Source of the DNA: Pyrenopolyporus hunteri
Lineage: Eukaryota > Ascomycota > Sordariomycetes > Xylariales > Hypoxylaceae
DNA length: 64,000 bases
Assembly (NCBI GenBank): GCA_902806595.1
Contig: CADCXC010000009.1
Span: 434,001 to 498,000, forward strand
Direction of reading: 5' to 3'
The first letter of the stretch is position 1. Each line of letters starts with the position of its first letter. Positions 1 to 11,392 of the stretch are shown one piece after another. A model generated the notes under the pieces. It saw only the letters and a list, made by a program, of their open reading frames with translations. It had not been told where the DNA came from and ran no database searches. The translations under genes and the position numbers were made by a program.

Positions 1-3000
1 GAGTGCTCAACCCCCAGAAGGTCATAGCACGGCACTCCCGCAAATGGTTCCTAGTCCGGCAGAATTATATTGCCGTTGTCGAATCACCGGCGACTATGAA
101 CATATATGATGTCTACCTTGTCGACCCGCTCTTTCGCGTCGTCTCTAAGAAGAACAAGCTCAAACGGTTTGGGGCGAGGTTGAAGGCTGAGACGGAAAAG
201 GGAGGAGATGACGACCACCATCTCACTGACGAGGAATCGCATGGCAAGCACCACACCCTGAAGTTGTACTCTGCGGATCGGAAGATCAAGCTGTTTTCTC
301 GGAACCAGACTGTGCTGCGTCAGTTCGAAGAGTCTGTCATCGATATGCTGAAGCAAACCCAATGGCATGAGCAACATCGGTTTGACAGCTTTGCGCCTGT
401 ACGGAAGTTGGCGTTTGCTCAGTGGCTGGTTGACGGGCGGGATTACATGTGGAACGTCTCGCGGGCTATAAGCATGGCGCAGGACGTCATTTACATTCAC
501 GACTGGTGGCTGAGTCCTGAACTGTACATGCGACGGCCGGCGTGCATCAGCCAGAAGTGGCGCCTAGACCGGTTGCTCCAGAGGAAGGCCAGGGAAGGCG
601 TCAAGGTGTTCATCATTATTTACAGGAACGTGGAGCAGGCTATACCGATAGATTCGGAGTACACGAAGTTCTCTCTTCTTAACCTACACGACAACATCCT
701 GGTCTTGAGGTCGCCGAATCAGCTAAAGAAGAACCAATTCTTCTACGCTCACCATGAGAAGGTCTGCATAGTCGACCACGATGTCGCCTTTCTTGGGGGG
801 ATTGACCTCTGTTTCGGCCGCTGGGATAATCCTCAACACCCGATTACGGATGATCGACCGACGGGCATGGAACCAGACGGGGATAGCCCCCGGGACGCAG
901 AGCACTGCCAGCTTTTCCCCGGGAAAGACTATTCAAATCCTCGCGTCCTGGATTTCTTCAAGCTCAACGAGCCCTACGAGGAGATGTACGACAGGAGCAA
1001 GGTCCCGAGGATGCCTTGGCATGATATTGCCATGCAAGTTGTTGGCCAGCCAGCGCGTGATCTTACCCGACACTTCGTGCAACGATGGAATTATCTACGA
1101 CGTGAGCGGAAGCCTACTCGGCCTACGCCCTTCCTGCTGCCTCCGCCGGATGCCAACCCGGCGGATCTAGAAGCTCTTGGCCTGTCCGGAACCTGCGAGG
1201 TTCAGATCTTACGTTCGGCGGGCGATTGGTCGCTGGGCTATCCGAAAGACTTGAGAGAGCATAGTATCCAGTCAGCATACGTAAAGCTTATCGAAGAGTC
1301 CGAGCACTTTGTTTACATGGAGAATCAATTCTTCATTACGAGCACGGAGACGATGAACACAAGGGTGGTGAATCGCATAGGCGATGCCCTCGTCGAACGC
1401 ATCATTAGAGCTCACGAGAAAGACGAGGAGTGGCGGTGCTGCATCCTGATCCCCCTCATGCCGGGTTTCCAAAACACAGTGGACCAGGCCGAGGGGAGTA
1501 GCGTCCGTTTAATTATGCAGTTCCAGTACCGGAGTATATGTAGGGGCCCGAACTCGATCTTTGGACGCCTGCAAGCAGTGGGCATAGAACCGGAAGATTA
1601 TATTCAATTCTTCAGCCTGAGGCAATGGGGCCGGATCGGTGCCCATAACCAGCTCGTGACGGAGCAACTCTACATCCACGCCAAAACTATTATTGTGGAT
1701 GACCGTGTTGCCCTGATAGGATCCGCCAATATTAACGAACGCTCGATGCTCGGTAACAGGGACTCGGAGGTCGCTGCTATCGTCCGAGACACGGACATGA
1801 CCTGGTCGACGATGGCTGGTAAGACTTATCGAGTCGGTCGATTTGCCCACTCCCTTCGCATGCGATTGATGAGGGAACACCTCGGGCTGGATGTGGACGA
1901 AATAACAGAGGAAGAGAGACAAGTGGAACTTAACGCTGAAGCCCGCTTCGAAGCTGAGATGGGTCAGATGTATGGCGACGACGACGACGAGAGCCAAGCG
2001 GTAGGGGGGTCCGGACATGCGGGGCCAAGCACGTTCCATCGAGCAACAAGTTTCAACCATGACGTCGCTCCAGAAGAAGGGCACGATGAATTGTCCTCGT
2101 CCTCATCCTCATCCTCCACTTCGTCTAGTTCAAGAGGGAAGTCGCCTGAGCGCGACCCCCGAGTACATGGAAACGAGAAGCATAACAGGGACGTTGAAGG
2201 CTATGGTCCGGATAACTGGAAGGCGGCGCAGGCTAAAGGGATCGATCTTGGGAGTGATTCCGTCGTTATCGACGGACATGAGGTCCTTCTTTATCGGACT
2301 AGTCGCTCTAAGGACTGTGAAGGGGACGTCAAAGATGGCGGGTTGTCAGCAGAGGCGTCTTCTAAAGGTTCATCGAAACGTGACCTCGGCAAAGGGAACG
2401 ACGGGCTACCACCAGCCCAGCCGGACCCTTCAGCTAAGTCTCAGCTACCGCACCCCGTACAACTCCCAGCTCTGCCTGTGCAGGACGATACCGATATAGG
2501 CGGCCCTCCGATGCGCCTGGACGATTCGGGAAGGCCTACGAACGAACCTTTGAACCCTCTTGTGGCAGATATTGTACCGGCTAGAGTGGATAAGGATTGC
2601 ATGCGTGACCCGGTCAACCCTGCCTTCTGGGATGATATATGGATGAGGGTCGCCTCAAATAACACGAAGCTGTACCGACGTGTTTTCCGATGCATGCCTG
2701 ACAGCGACGTGTCTACGTGGAAGGAGTACAACGAGTTCGAGGATTATGCACGTCGATTTAAGGAGAGCATGGTAGGTCCAAGAACTGACGAGTCCGAAAC
2801 GAACCAGATGAGCCACATTGGCGGAGCGGCGGCAGGCATTGCGGCGCCGGCTGCTGCGCAAGGGGCCCCTGGTATTTCCGAGAAGCTCCATACGGATCAG
2901 CACCCCGAGAATAATCCTAGAGTCGTGGTGTCTAACGGAAGCGCGGATGTTTTGAACGAGAAGGTCTTAACAACCGAAGATAGCCGTCCCTCGGAGAAAG

Positions 3001-3440
3001 AAAAGCCTGAACTTGGTCTCGACATGGAGAATACTCGTACTAAGGATTCCCCCGAAACATCCTCGCCGGTACAATCTGCCGGAGACATTCCATTCCCGTC
3101 GTATGATGGGCAGTCCGACGCAACACATCTGGAACCCCACAGCGAAAAAAGAGATCGGAGACCGACGTTCTCGTCGTACGAGAAATCTGCGCCGGAATCC
3201 GGCAGTAGTACTAACCCTTACAACCACAACTCGACTAGGCGTCGCCGCCGAGCTACTACTAAGGGTAGTCGGCGCGGGCCAGTCTTTCCATATGAGCTCC
3301 TTAGCCGTGAGGAGGCCGAGGAACTATGCGGGATGATTCAGGGGACGTTGGTACAATTTCCCTACGACTGGCTCGAGGCCGAAGAAAAGGATAATCATTG
3401 GCTCTACCAGGCTGACCTTCTGGCACCTAAGGAAATCTAG
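1..3440 (+). CDS. PLD1: Phospholipase D, PLD1/Spo14 type (5'-truncated by window edge)
   Basis: Hydrolyses phosphatidylcholine to phosphatidic acid and choline at membranes; the yeast homologue is Spo14. The frame is open from the first base, with codons starting at position 3, so the true start lies upstream of the window. The visible N-terminus reads like the end of a PH domain (RHSRKWFLVRQ). Two HKD catalytic motifs are complete: HEKVCIVD (about residues 251-258 of the visible part) and HAKTIIVDD (about 559-567), the second followed by GSANINERSMLGNRDSE. After about residue 650 the protein becomes low-complexity (Asp, Ser and Gly/Pro stretches), then ends in a short conserved-looking tail near LVQFPYDWL. 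No intron is needed over 1145 codons. The long disordered C-terminal extension is typical of filamentous fungal PLD1. The family is certain; lipid specificity is inferred from the family. Confidence 0.95.
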   Translation, partial: VLNPQKVIARHSRKWFLVRQNYIAVVESPATMNIYDVYLVDPLFRVVSKKNKLKRFGARLKAETEKGGDDDHHLTDEESHGKHHTLKLYSADRKIKLFSRNQTVLRQFEESVIDMLKQTQWHEQHRFDSFAPVRKLAFAQWLVDGRDYMWNVSRAISMAQDVIYIHDWWLSPELYMRRPACISQKWRLDRLLQRKAREGVKVFIIIYRNVEQAIPIDSEYTKFSLLNLHDNILVLRSPNQLKKNQFFYAHHEKVCIVDHDVAFLGGIDLCFGRWDNPQHPITDDRPTGMEPDGDSPRDAEHCQLFPGKDYSNPRVLDFFKLNEPYEEMYDRSKVPRMPWHDIAMQVVGQPARDLTRHFVQRWNYLRRERKPTRPTPFLLPPPDANPADLEALGLSGTCEVQILRSAGDWSLGYPKDLREHSIQSAYVKLIEESEHFVYMENQFFITSTETMNTRVVNRIGDALVERIIRAHEKDEEWRCCILIPLMPGFQNTVDQAEGSSVRLIMQFQYRSICRGPNSIFGRLQAVGIEPEDYIQFFSLRQWGRIGAHNQLVTEQLYIHAKTIIVDDRVALIGSANINERSMLGNRDSEVAAIVRDTDMTWSTMAGKTYRVGRFAHSLRMRLMREHLGLDVDEITEEERQVELNAEARFEAEMGQMYGDDDDESQAVGGSGHAGPSTFHRATSFNHDVAPEEGHDELSSSSSSSSTSSSSRGKSPERDPRVHGNEKHNRDVEGYGPDNWKAAQAKGIDLGSDSVVIDGHEVLLYRTSRSKDCEGDVKDGGLSAEASSKGSSKRDLGKGNDGLPPAQPDPSAKSQLPHPVQLPALPVQDDTDIGGPPMRLDDSGRPTNEPLNPLVADIVPARVDKDCMRDPVNPAFWDDIWMRVASNNTKLYRRVFRCMPDSDVSTWKEYNEFEDYARRFKESMVGPRTDESETNQMSHIGGAAAGIAAPAAAQGAPGISEKLHTDQHPENNPRVVVSNGSADVLNEKVLTTEDSRPSEKEKPELGLDMENTRTKDSPETSSPVQSAGDIPFPSYDGQSDATHLEPHSEKRDRRPTFSSYEKSAPESGSSTNPYNHNSTRRRRRATTKGSRRGPVFPYELLSREEAEELCGMIQGTLVQFPYDWLEAEEKDNHWLYQADLLAPKEI

Positions 3441-4707
3441 TACGTATTAATCAGCTTCTATTTGCCGAAATTGCCTGAAATGAGTATCGGAATGAACTAA
3501 CAATCTGACAGCGACTGAACATGACTTTCCGTTCTGGGCCTGTGAAGGCTAATTATAATCGTTACGGACCCTCTGGGCGTATTGAGGATAGAATGAGCAT
3601 AGCGAAGGGTAGCTAGAAGGCGTCACCATCTCTCGTTAGCCTGTTCTATATGTACTCTGGTTCTGTATTAGACTAGGCGGGGTTGATTCGCATTACATTA
3701 TCTCTGTTAAGGGGGGGGTTATACGTTAGGTACATATACGTAATAATTGGCACCACATGGTAGACTGTCCTCCAGCCTAGCATTCAGATTCCTATATAAA
3801 CCCCCTAATACCTACCCGCCCAGGTAGATATATATACTTGCCTATATATATAAATTCGTATATTACGTCATACCTTCACGCCGCCTCCCGAAACATTTAA
3901 GTTAGCGGGTTCATCGTCACCCATGCATAACTCGTGCCGAGGCTTCGTGATAGTTGCAAATGCGGATATTAGAACTTAAGTTGAGTCGTCGTTGATTTCA
4001 CCTAAGGCTATAGATTGGCTATAGATTTTATTTATCTTCCGTTTGTTCGATTACCGGCGAATTATTAAAGATTATCCATCAGCTACGGGCGCTATCCTTT
4101 ACACCGCAGTCCATCACTAACCAGAAACCGAGGGAATTAAAAGATCTATACAGTTCGGCAGATGTGAAACAAGCACAATTCGCTTTCCCATTGTCCCCCA
4201 GTTCCTATCTTCTTTGTATTGGGTCTTCCTACACGAGCCCCGGAAATATACAAGACATACAAATATTTGCAACAGAAAGCATTACAACATTTGGTATTAT
4301 GAAGAAAGCAAACCCAACTGGCTGTTTTCTAGGGTATCATATCCTTATTATCCCATGCTTATTTTCGGTCGACGGACTCATGACGCCTGATGCCCAATTT
4401 TTAACTTGTACACGCTCCTATCAGGGTAACGCGAAGTCCGCGAGAAGAAATGTATTCCAAAGAGCAACCATATTGCCGTCGTATATCCCCCTGTTGCTTC
4501 AGGCCCGCGTACACGTAGACGCGTACGCCGTTTTGGCTTGTAGCCCGTCCATTGTGGATTTCGGATCGAGACACGCAGAACATGACGGCACTGTGCAAGC
4601 AGGGAAGGGAAAATGGGAAGAGAGGATGCCGTTATCAGCAACGGTGTTGTGCCCTAGTAATTCTTCCTCAAGAATGTCGGGTTCACGTGGAGTGAACGAC
4701 AACCCCG
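3441..4707. other. Convergent intergenic region, no gene recognised
   Basis: This spacer separates the stop of the PLD gene from the stop of the minus-strand coiled-coil gene. It is moderately AT-rich with a G run near 3710 and repeated TATATA tracts around 3830-3850. Overlapping open frames on both strands (for example 4164-4766 plus) have no recognisable domain and run into the coiled-coil gene's 3' end, so I treat the region as two 3' UTRs and spacer. Confidence 0.6.
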
Positions 4708-7170
4708 TTATCCGCCTAGGCCATCTTTTAATGCATCACGATCCACGTCGTCGGGTTGGATCTTAGCGGGTGGAACTCTTCGTTGCGCCGCAGCTACGTA
4801 CTCTGAAAACCCGGGTATTGCGCCGGGTTGATTAATACCCGGGGAGCGACTGAAAGACTTCTGGCCATTCTCCTTGACCGTTGTCGATGTGCTGCTCGCA
4901 GTGGATCCGCCATCGCCGCTGCCACCACCCCACGGTCGCCAACCGACCCATTTCCCGAGTTTCGATGACCCGAAGCCTCGCATGGATGAGTCTGACACTG
5001 ACTGCAGGCTTCCTACCGGCGAAGTTGCATAGCTCTCGCGTAGCAGTACGCTGCTCCTTTTAGCAACGTCTCGCGAAAGCATAGGCCGTGCGGTAACAGT
5101 ACTGCTACTTGTCACAGAGGTGGCGGTACCTATCTGGCCGATAGTGAGCTGGCTGGGCCGCGATTTTAATGTGTGGATATCAAGGCCGCCAGAAAGCGAG
5201 ACGATTGACTCGTGTGACAACGCCCTTCGTAACCGAACTAACGGCATCCGGTCGTCGTCTGTGTCGTCGGCCACAGAAGGCTCACTATCGACTATACCCT
5301 GATCTTTAGAGGAAGCCGCGTCTTCTGCGGTGGATCCGTCGGTAGCTGAGGTTAGGTCCGGGATATTCTCCCCGTCATCAGCCTCTTCAATGATAGGCTG
5401 AGTGTGAGAGATGGTAGGCTGCATGAAAACCGAATTTGTCGAGAGTCGAAAACTTCGCGAAGATATGCTTGACAGTTGCTTCTGGTGGGTAGCGTGCCAT
5501 GTAGGCGATATCGGGTCGATGCTAGTTGTGGGCGAACCTGGGAATGAGTCCGTTGTATGATCGAATAGGGAATTCCGGCGGTTTGATAGAGGCGAGCTCG
5601 GGACCGACGAGAGTACGAATTCGGATGGCTGGTCCGAGTTCGTAGACCAACAATTCGAGAGGAGAGAATCCCTATGCATATGCGAACCAAGCTGTGGTCG
5701 CCCTGGACCACTCGGAGGCGTGCTCGGGAATGAATTACTTGACGGCGCAAATACTCCGGGTGAGAGTCCCTGCCGTTTCTTCCGCGGTTTTTTAGCCTCT
5801 TGCTTCGATTTTGGCAAATGGAAGTGGTGATGTATGTGAAGCTCCTGGGGTGTCTGGGGATGAAACGATTCAGGCGTATCCCTTTCTAATTTTTCAAATT
5901 CGAGCTCCGCCCTTAGTGTTGACCCAGTGTTGGTCTGGTCCTCTCCCAATGGTTGATGATACATCAGCTGGTCTCGTAGGGCCTGAATCTCGTCGTTGGA
6001 GTTCATAAGCATCTCTCGTAGTTCGGCAATGCCATATTGAAGGTTGGCATTATCTTGGAGTAGGTCGCGGACAAAGTGCGAAACGGCGTTGCTGCCTCCC
6101 CCACTAACTCGATCCAACGATTTAACAGCGGCGGCCCCCTTTAGACGGCCAGCAGCTGTGTTCAACTCCTTCTCCATCTCACGCTGCCTCTCCACACGGC
6201 TAATCATCTCCACATGGTACTCTCTCTCTTCTTTCGCTTCCCTTTCCATCCGCTCAAGTTGTTCCTGCAAGTCATTGATACCCCGCTCGGCTCGTTTCCA
6301 CCTCGATACGGCGGACCGGGCCTCTTCACGAGACAAAGACAGATGGCTCTGCAGCTCAGCCTGCTCCTGCTCCAAGGTCAGGAGTTGGCGCTCTAACGCG
6401 GCAGCGCGCGCCGTCTCCCCCTCTAGCCGACGAACCGACTGTTGCGAGGATAGTAGGGTAGCCTCAAGAGACATAATGCGACCTTCCGAATCGATGACGG
6501 TGTTGTTGAGGGTCTCCAGTTGATCTAGGAGTGACCTATTCTCCTCGATGGTCCGCGCATTTTTAGCCTCCAGCTCTTTATTATCGGTTTCCAGCTGCTC
6601 AATCCGGGCTGTGAGCTCAGTACGATCCCGCTCCGCATCTGCCATGTAAGCTTCGTGACGCGCAAGCAAGGCCTGCAACGCAAAGGTTAGAGACTGAGAG
6701 ACTGTCATGGTTGCGTAGTAAGAAGCTATCTTGTTACAGAAGGCGTTCTGGAATGAAATGTGCGAATGAATGAGGAGTGAAGTAACGCAGCGACGCCGAA
6801 GCGCATTCCCAAGATCGGATTCCTCGGTGTGATTCACCTATGGCCTTACAGTGGGGAGTAAATAAGCTAGGAATGTGATATGGTACAGGAAAGAGGGTTA
6901 GGCGAATTCCAAGTCCAATATGACTGAGTCGCTCTGGGTCTGGACAGAGGTGAAGGATCGCGCAGCGGAAATACGTACCTGACCCATCCGGGCGGCCGTG
7001 TGCACATCTCTCTCGACACTAGCAAGGACGGAACAGTTATGTCTCAGAAAAACGCACTCCACAGAGCCACAGCAACACTTCATAGGTCCTAGTTCGTGGC
7101 GTTGGGTGGAAAGATCGCAGTCTCCGCGGTCAGCGGCAGCAGCTGCGGCGGGGTGACGGGGGTCAGCCAT
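4708..7170 (-). CDS. Conserved fungal coiled-coil protein with CCC-x5-C N-terminal motif
   Basis: Function unknown. Two exons on the minus strand: 6979-7170 (64 codons) and 4708-6672. The donor is CAG|GTACGT and the acceptor TTGCAG|GCC, joined in phase 0 to give 718 residues. The join is supported by a continuous conserved-looking stretch across it, HTAARMGQ then ALLARHEAYM. Starting instead at the internal Met at 6708 would lose the Cys-rich segment. Residues about 30-50 carry MKCCCGSVEC and LRHNC, a possible metal-binding or lipidated module. Residues about 65-270 are a long coiled coil (heptads rich in Glu, Arg and Leu). The rest is Ser/Thr/Pro-rich and disordered, with HHHFHLPKSK around residue 340. 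I recall close homologues in other Pezizomycotina, sometimes labelled 'M protein repeat', but no characterised one. A scaffold or septum/cytoskeleton role would be a guess. Confidence 0.85.
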
Positions 7171-8257
7171 GGCGACAGCTAAGGGTCGCTTCGTTGCGCT
7201 TGTTCAGCTGGGAGATCAGCATGCTGGATATGGAGACCGCCAAGTTAAGAGCAGAGAGAAGCGTTTCCCTTTGGCCGTCAGTCCTGCTAAGGGGCGTGGT
7301 GAGATGAGTTGGGTGGAGTGAGACACGTTCATCCGGCACGCTGGCTCGGGGAAGAACGGAACGCCCGAGATTATTCGTATAGCTTCGAATGAGTAGAAGA
7401 AAAGAAAGATAAGAGAGAAAAACAAGGAAAAGGGGGGGCGCCGTAGAAATTAAAATAAGATAAAAATAAACAAAAAGTTAAACAAAAAGAGAGGAAGAGC
7501 CAAAGTTGAGTTAGAGGCCGGTCGGATATGTAGGACGGAGGATGGAGGAGGTAAAGTTTGGAAGATGATTCTCGCGTTGGTAGGGTGGAGGCTGATTAGA
7601 TCAAGTGGGGTGTCCGTAGATTAGCTGCCCTATTTTCGACTTTATAGGCTAGATTACCTAAGACAGCCCGTGAGTAGCCCAGAGCAGTTAGGGAGTCTAT
7701 AGGTCGGGGACGGAGGTAGGTGCATGCACATTCATATGCACATGTAAGTGATACTTGTACCTGCTTTTAGAGCACCGCTACGGTACCTGATTAATCGGCT
7801 CTAAAAGGGCACCGACGGGTCCACCCACGTCCATTCGGAACGTATAAGTACCTAGGTACCTACGTGTAGGTAGGTTCGAAAAGATTTAGACGTATACATG
7901 CCTACCTACATATAATATACCCAACGGGAATGGAAGCCTGCCATCCAGTTAGTACAGTCGTCCCATCAGAAAGAAGAGGCTGGTTAATTACTATGTAATG
8001 AGTCACATGGTCCAAAGTCGTCATGTTACCACCACCTGTGATTTTTACTGTGTTATAACCGTGTCTTTGGTTGCACTGTCTTGTCTTGGCCATCTTCTAA
8101 TAGGCGGCCGGGAGAGGAACATTTCGCGAAATTCGCGACCGGGTTGTTTTGACCAGGGTATTGGGCGGACGAGGGTAGTGCGAGTGGGTAATGTGCGATG
8201 ACGCACTACAGCCCCAATCAATAAATACGTCGATCCTGTTGATGTCTACCTACACTA

Positions 8258-8412
8258 CGGTACCTAGGTATGCATACATGTACACGGGTAATATGGTACC
8301 TTCCTGTATTAATAGTTACAACATTCATAACTGGGGACATGCATGCGAGGAAGTATAATATACGGGTAGGTACCTACATATCATACATAAGGATGTACGT
8401 GAGGTACCTAGG
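8258..8412. repeat. Cluster of GGTACC/CCTAGG palindromic short repeats
   Basis: Several copies of a TACCTAGGTA-like motif (for example GGTACCTAGGTATG and GGTAGGTACCTAC) are scattered through this non-coding stretch. The same motif recurs in most intergenic regions of the window. Confidence 0.6.
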
Positions 8413-8560
8413 CACTCATCAACCGTGATTCCTATTGCGCTTGCTGCTAAAGACAGCACTAACCTACTGCTAGGTGCTAGCTCGTATGAAATTTCATAGG
8501 TATCGCATACGTACCTAAAAGTAAGGAACCGACCACCACAACCCCTACATAAAACTTAGG

Positions 8561-8561
<1 letters not shown>

Positions 8562-8594
<33 letters not shown>
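8562..8594. repeat. CT dinucleotide microsatellite
   Basis: An uninterrupted run of about 16 CT units lies about 110 nt beyond the stop codon of the minus-strand AIF-type gene, where it reads as GA repeats and probably falls in the 3' UTR. Confidence 0.95.
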
Positions 8595-8596
<2 letters not shown>

Positions 8597-8705
8597 CGCA
8601 CACGAACGCAAACACCTATATATATAAAAAAAGACCGCGCCGATCCTATTCCAAATAGCCCACACACCAAGACCTTCCACCACCCAAACACTAAACGCAT
8701 CACCC

Positions 8706-10569
8706 CTAGGCCGGCAGCGGAACGGCGAGGATGTCCAGCCCTCCTTGAAGTTCCGTCTTGGTCGGCATGGCGCCCATCTTCATAAGCTCGGCAGATTTGG
8801 CCATGGCTGGATCCACGCCCATACTAGCCATCGCGACCACAGTCTCGCCCTTGCAGTAATATGCTACGAACTTACCCTCACCCGGATCGCCTTTCAAGAC
8901 AAGCTCATCCCACCCGTGCATCGAGTTGCCGCAGTATCTCAGCTGGCCCGTCAGCGCCGACCAGAAGATGGGCGTGAAGAAGTCCGACTTCAACGAAGGG
9001 TTCACGATGTGATGCGCCACCACTCGCCCCTGATTCTGTGCCACGTTCCAGTGCTCGATTCGCGTGTAATTGCCCTGCCCTCCCGGTCCGTGGTAAGGGT
9101 ACGAGGCGATGTCTCCGATCGCATATACATCCTTCAACCCCACCACGAGGAAGTTCTCGTCCGTCTTCAGCGAGCCATCCTCTTCCAGTCGAATCACCTT
9201 GTTCTCTTTGAGGTATCCCGTTGACGGCGCCACGCCGACGCCCAGCACAACCAAGTCGGCTTCGAGTTTCGTGCCATCCTTCAGGTGTACCGACCCTACC
9301 TTAGATGGGTTCGAACTAGACGGCTCAGCTTTATCCACGCCCGCCGACATGTAGAACTTCACGCCTTTGCCTTCTAACCCTTTCTGCAGCCCGGCACCCA
9401 CCTCCTTGCCCAATACTCTCTCTAGTGGGACGCTTTCTTGGCCGACTACGGTCACATCGTTTTCGGCCGCCGTCGCATTAGCCACCTCCATGCCAATGAA
9501 GCTGCTACCAACGATGACGATCTTCTTGCCCTTGTCGCCGATGGCGTCGACGATCTTCTTTGCGTCATGAACCGTCCTCAGCAGGAAGATGTTCTCAAGT
9601 ACCTTAAATCCTTGCACCGGTAGGTTTCGCGGCGAGCCGCCGGTAGCCAGAATCAGCTTTGAGTATATGTATCTCTCTTTACTCTTGGTGATAACTGCTT
9701 TGTTGATGAGATCGACGTCGACGACTTCGTCGTGCACTATTTCGACCGAACCGGATTTGAACCATTCCTCATCCCTCCACTGAATCTTGGTGTGATCGGT
9801 GATCAAAGCCTTGGAGAGCTTGGTGCGATCGATAGGAAGGTATCCCTCGTTAGTGATCATGGTTATAGGGCCCGTAAACCCCTTCTCCCTTAGACCCTCA
9901 ACGGCGCCAATCGCTCCGCTACCGCCGCCAACTACAACGACTTTATCAGCTAGGGCCCCGCCACTTACGCCGCATTTGAAATTCGGCTTTCGCTTCGCCG
10001 CTTTGATCACGGCCTCTTCGCCCTCGATATAAACGGCGCCATCCTTCTCGACCACTTTGAAAACCGGCAGGGCGTCTAAGGCGGGAGCGTTCTCGATGTC
10101 GCCAGTCTGGCCGTTGAAGCAGGCTGTATAGTTAAAAGAAAGGTGGCCGTCAGCAATCGAAACCTAGTAAAAGACGGGAGTGAAGCGAGGCCATAAGAGC
10201 ATTAGACCAACCTCCATGCCACGGGCAGGTCAATCGCCCACCCTTCGTTAAGACGCCTTTTACAAGAGGGGCGCCGTAATGAGTGCACCTAGGCCCCATA
10301 GCCTGGATCTTGCCGCCGGCATTGAGGAGGAGGACCTTGCCGCCTTCGACGCCCTCGACTTCGGCTTCCTGCTTGTCGCCGAGCTGCAGCGATAGGGAGG
10401 ATACATCTTTCAATTTAAACTGAGGCATAGCTCGGAACGCAGATACAGATATCTGCCTGGTGCAATTGTTCGCTTTAAATCTAGGACTAGGCCCGAGCTT
10501 ATGGTTGAGAAAGACACGAGCTAAAGAAGTTCGCAAGAGAAAGCTTGCAGGATTCATGAAACAGACCAA
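8706..10569 (-). CDS. Rieske-domain AIF-like flavoprotein oxidoreductase (AIFM3 type)
   Basis: An NAD(P)H-linked FAD oxidoreductase fused to an N-terminal Rieske [2Fe-2S] domain, as in AIFM3/Nfrl-type proteins. Minus-strand exons are 10212-10569 and 8706-10123, with an 88-nt intron. The splice rebuilds the Rieske box CPWHGACFNG across the junction, giving 591 residues. Rieske ligands are C95-x-H97 (CTHYG) and C115-x2-H118. The flavoprotein part shows an FAD-binding GGGSGAIGA, the ATGG box (LATGGSPRNLP), a second NAD-type fingerprint IVGSSFIGMEV, and the C-terminal FAD motif VYAIGDIA. The first about 45 residues are rich in Arg, Ser and Phe and look like a mitochondrial presequence; Met48 (MPQFKLKD) is an alternative cytosolic start. 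The physiological acceptor is unknown; a role in cell death or redox is inferred only from the family. Confidence 0.93.
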
Positions 10570-11392
10570 AGCGGCAAAGAGGGCGAGGCTTAAGGAGGGT
10601 TGAGGGGTAAGGACAGAGAGTGTGTATATTATATTATCAATGGTCTGTCAGACAATAATCATAAAGAGAGGATGTGCGTGGACATGCGACCAACCAAACA
10701 TGCGATAAGGGGAGAACAGGGAAGCATTGCGTTGGGGGGTTCGAGATCGATCAACGACTCAAAACTTCCCACCTCTAACCAACTCTTCCCTCCATAAACA
10801 ATAGCACTGGTACCTGTAGGCAGGCACGTAGGCAGGTAGTTATTGGCGAATCGCAGCGGGGATAGGTAGGTACATGCTTAACTAGGCGTCGTCGTCGTAA
10901 TGCCGGAATTGTAATGCGAGCCCCCTCAATGGCCAGAGCTATGGCGATTTACTATTTCATGACATCACCAATTCGGCTTGGCTTTGGTGTATCCCGCATT
11001 TCGTGATATAGCTTGGGCCAATCATCCACTCTATATATGTTATCATCTTCCTCTCACGCCCCCTCCCGTCAACGCAGACGGGGTTACGCCACACTATAGT
11101 AATATTCTAGCTCTTTTAGGAGCGCTACTATGTATTCGTCATCCTTTCTTTTGGAGGGCGGGGGCGCCCTACCCGTCATCTACTCAGCAGGCTAGCATTC
11201 CAATATTTCTACGCGAACACCGCCTGTATTTTTTTTTCCCCTCCGGATTATTCGTTCTGTTAGTTGATGGTAACTTCGTCCTTATTTCGAATTGGTGGCA
11301 TTGCACATACTAACCGACCACATATAACGCCTAGCTAATGCATGAGTACGAAACGGGAAGAGAATACAAGATACATCAGTGCTCTCCGTTCC
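10570..11392. other. Spacer between AIF-type gene start and transcription-factor stop
   Basis: This is the promoter side of the minus-strand AIF-like gene. It contains GGTACC and GTAGGCAGGTAG-type short repeats at about 10807-10876. The open frame at 10978-11313 (plus) has no recognisable domain or coding signature. Confidence 0.55.

Larger units (their letters stand above)
7171..8705. other. Upstream region of the coiled-coil gene; repeats, no gene
   Basis: This 1.5-kb spacer lies between the start of the coiled-coil gene and the stop of the AIF-type gene, both minus strand. It holds an A-rich tract (about 7440-7500), several palindromic GGTACC/CCTAGG repeats (about 7850-7880 and 8255-8412) and a CT microsatellite at 8562-8594. 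Short open frames here have no recognisable content. Confidence 0.6.

Noticed and set aside
4164..4766. 200-codon plus-strand open frame downstream of the PLD gene
   Set aside because: It has no recognisable domain, has competing frames on the other strand, and overlaps the coding 3' end of the well-supported coiled-coil gene.
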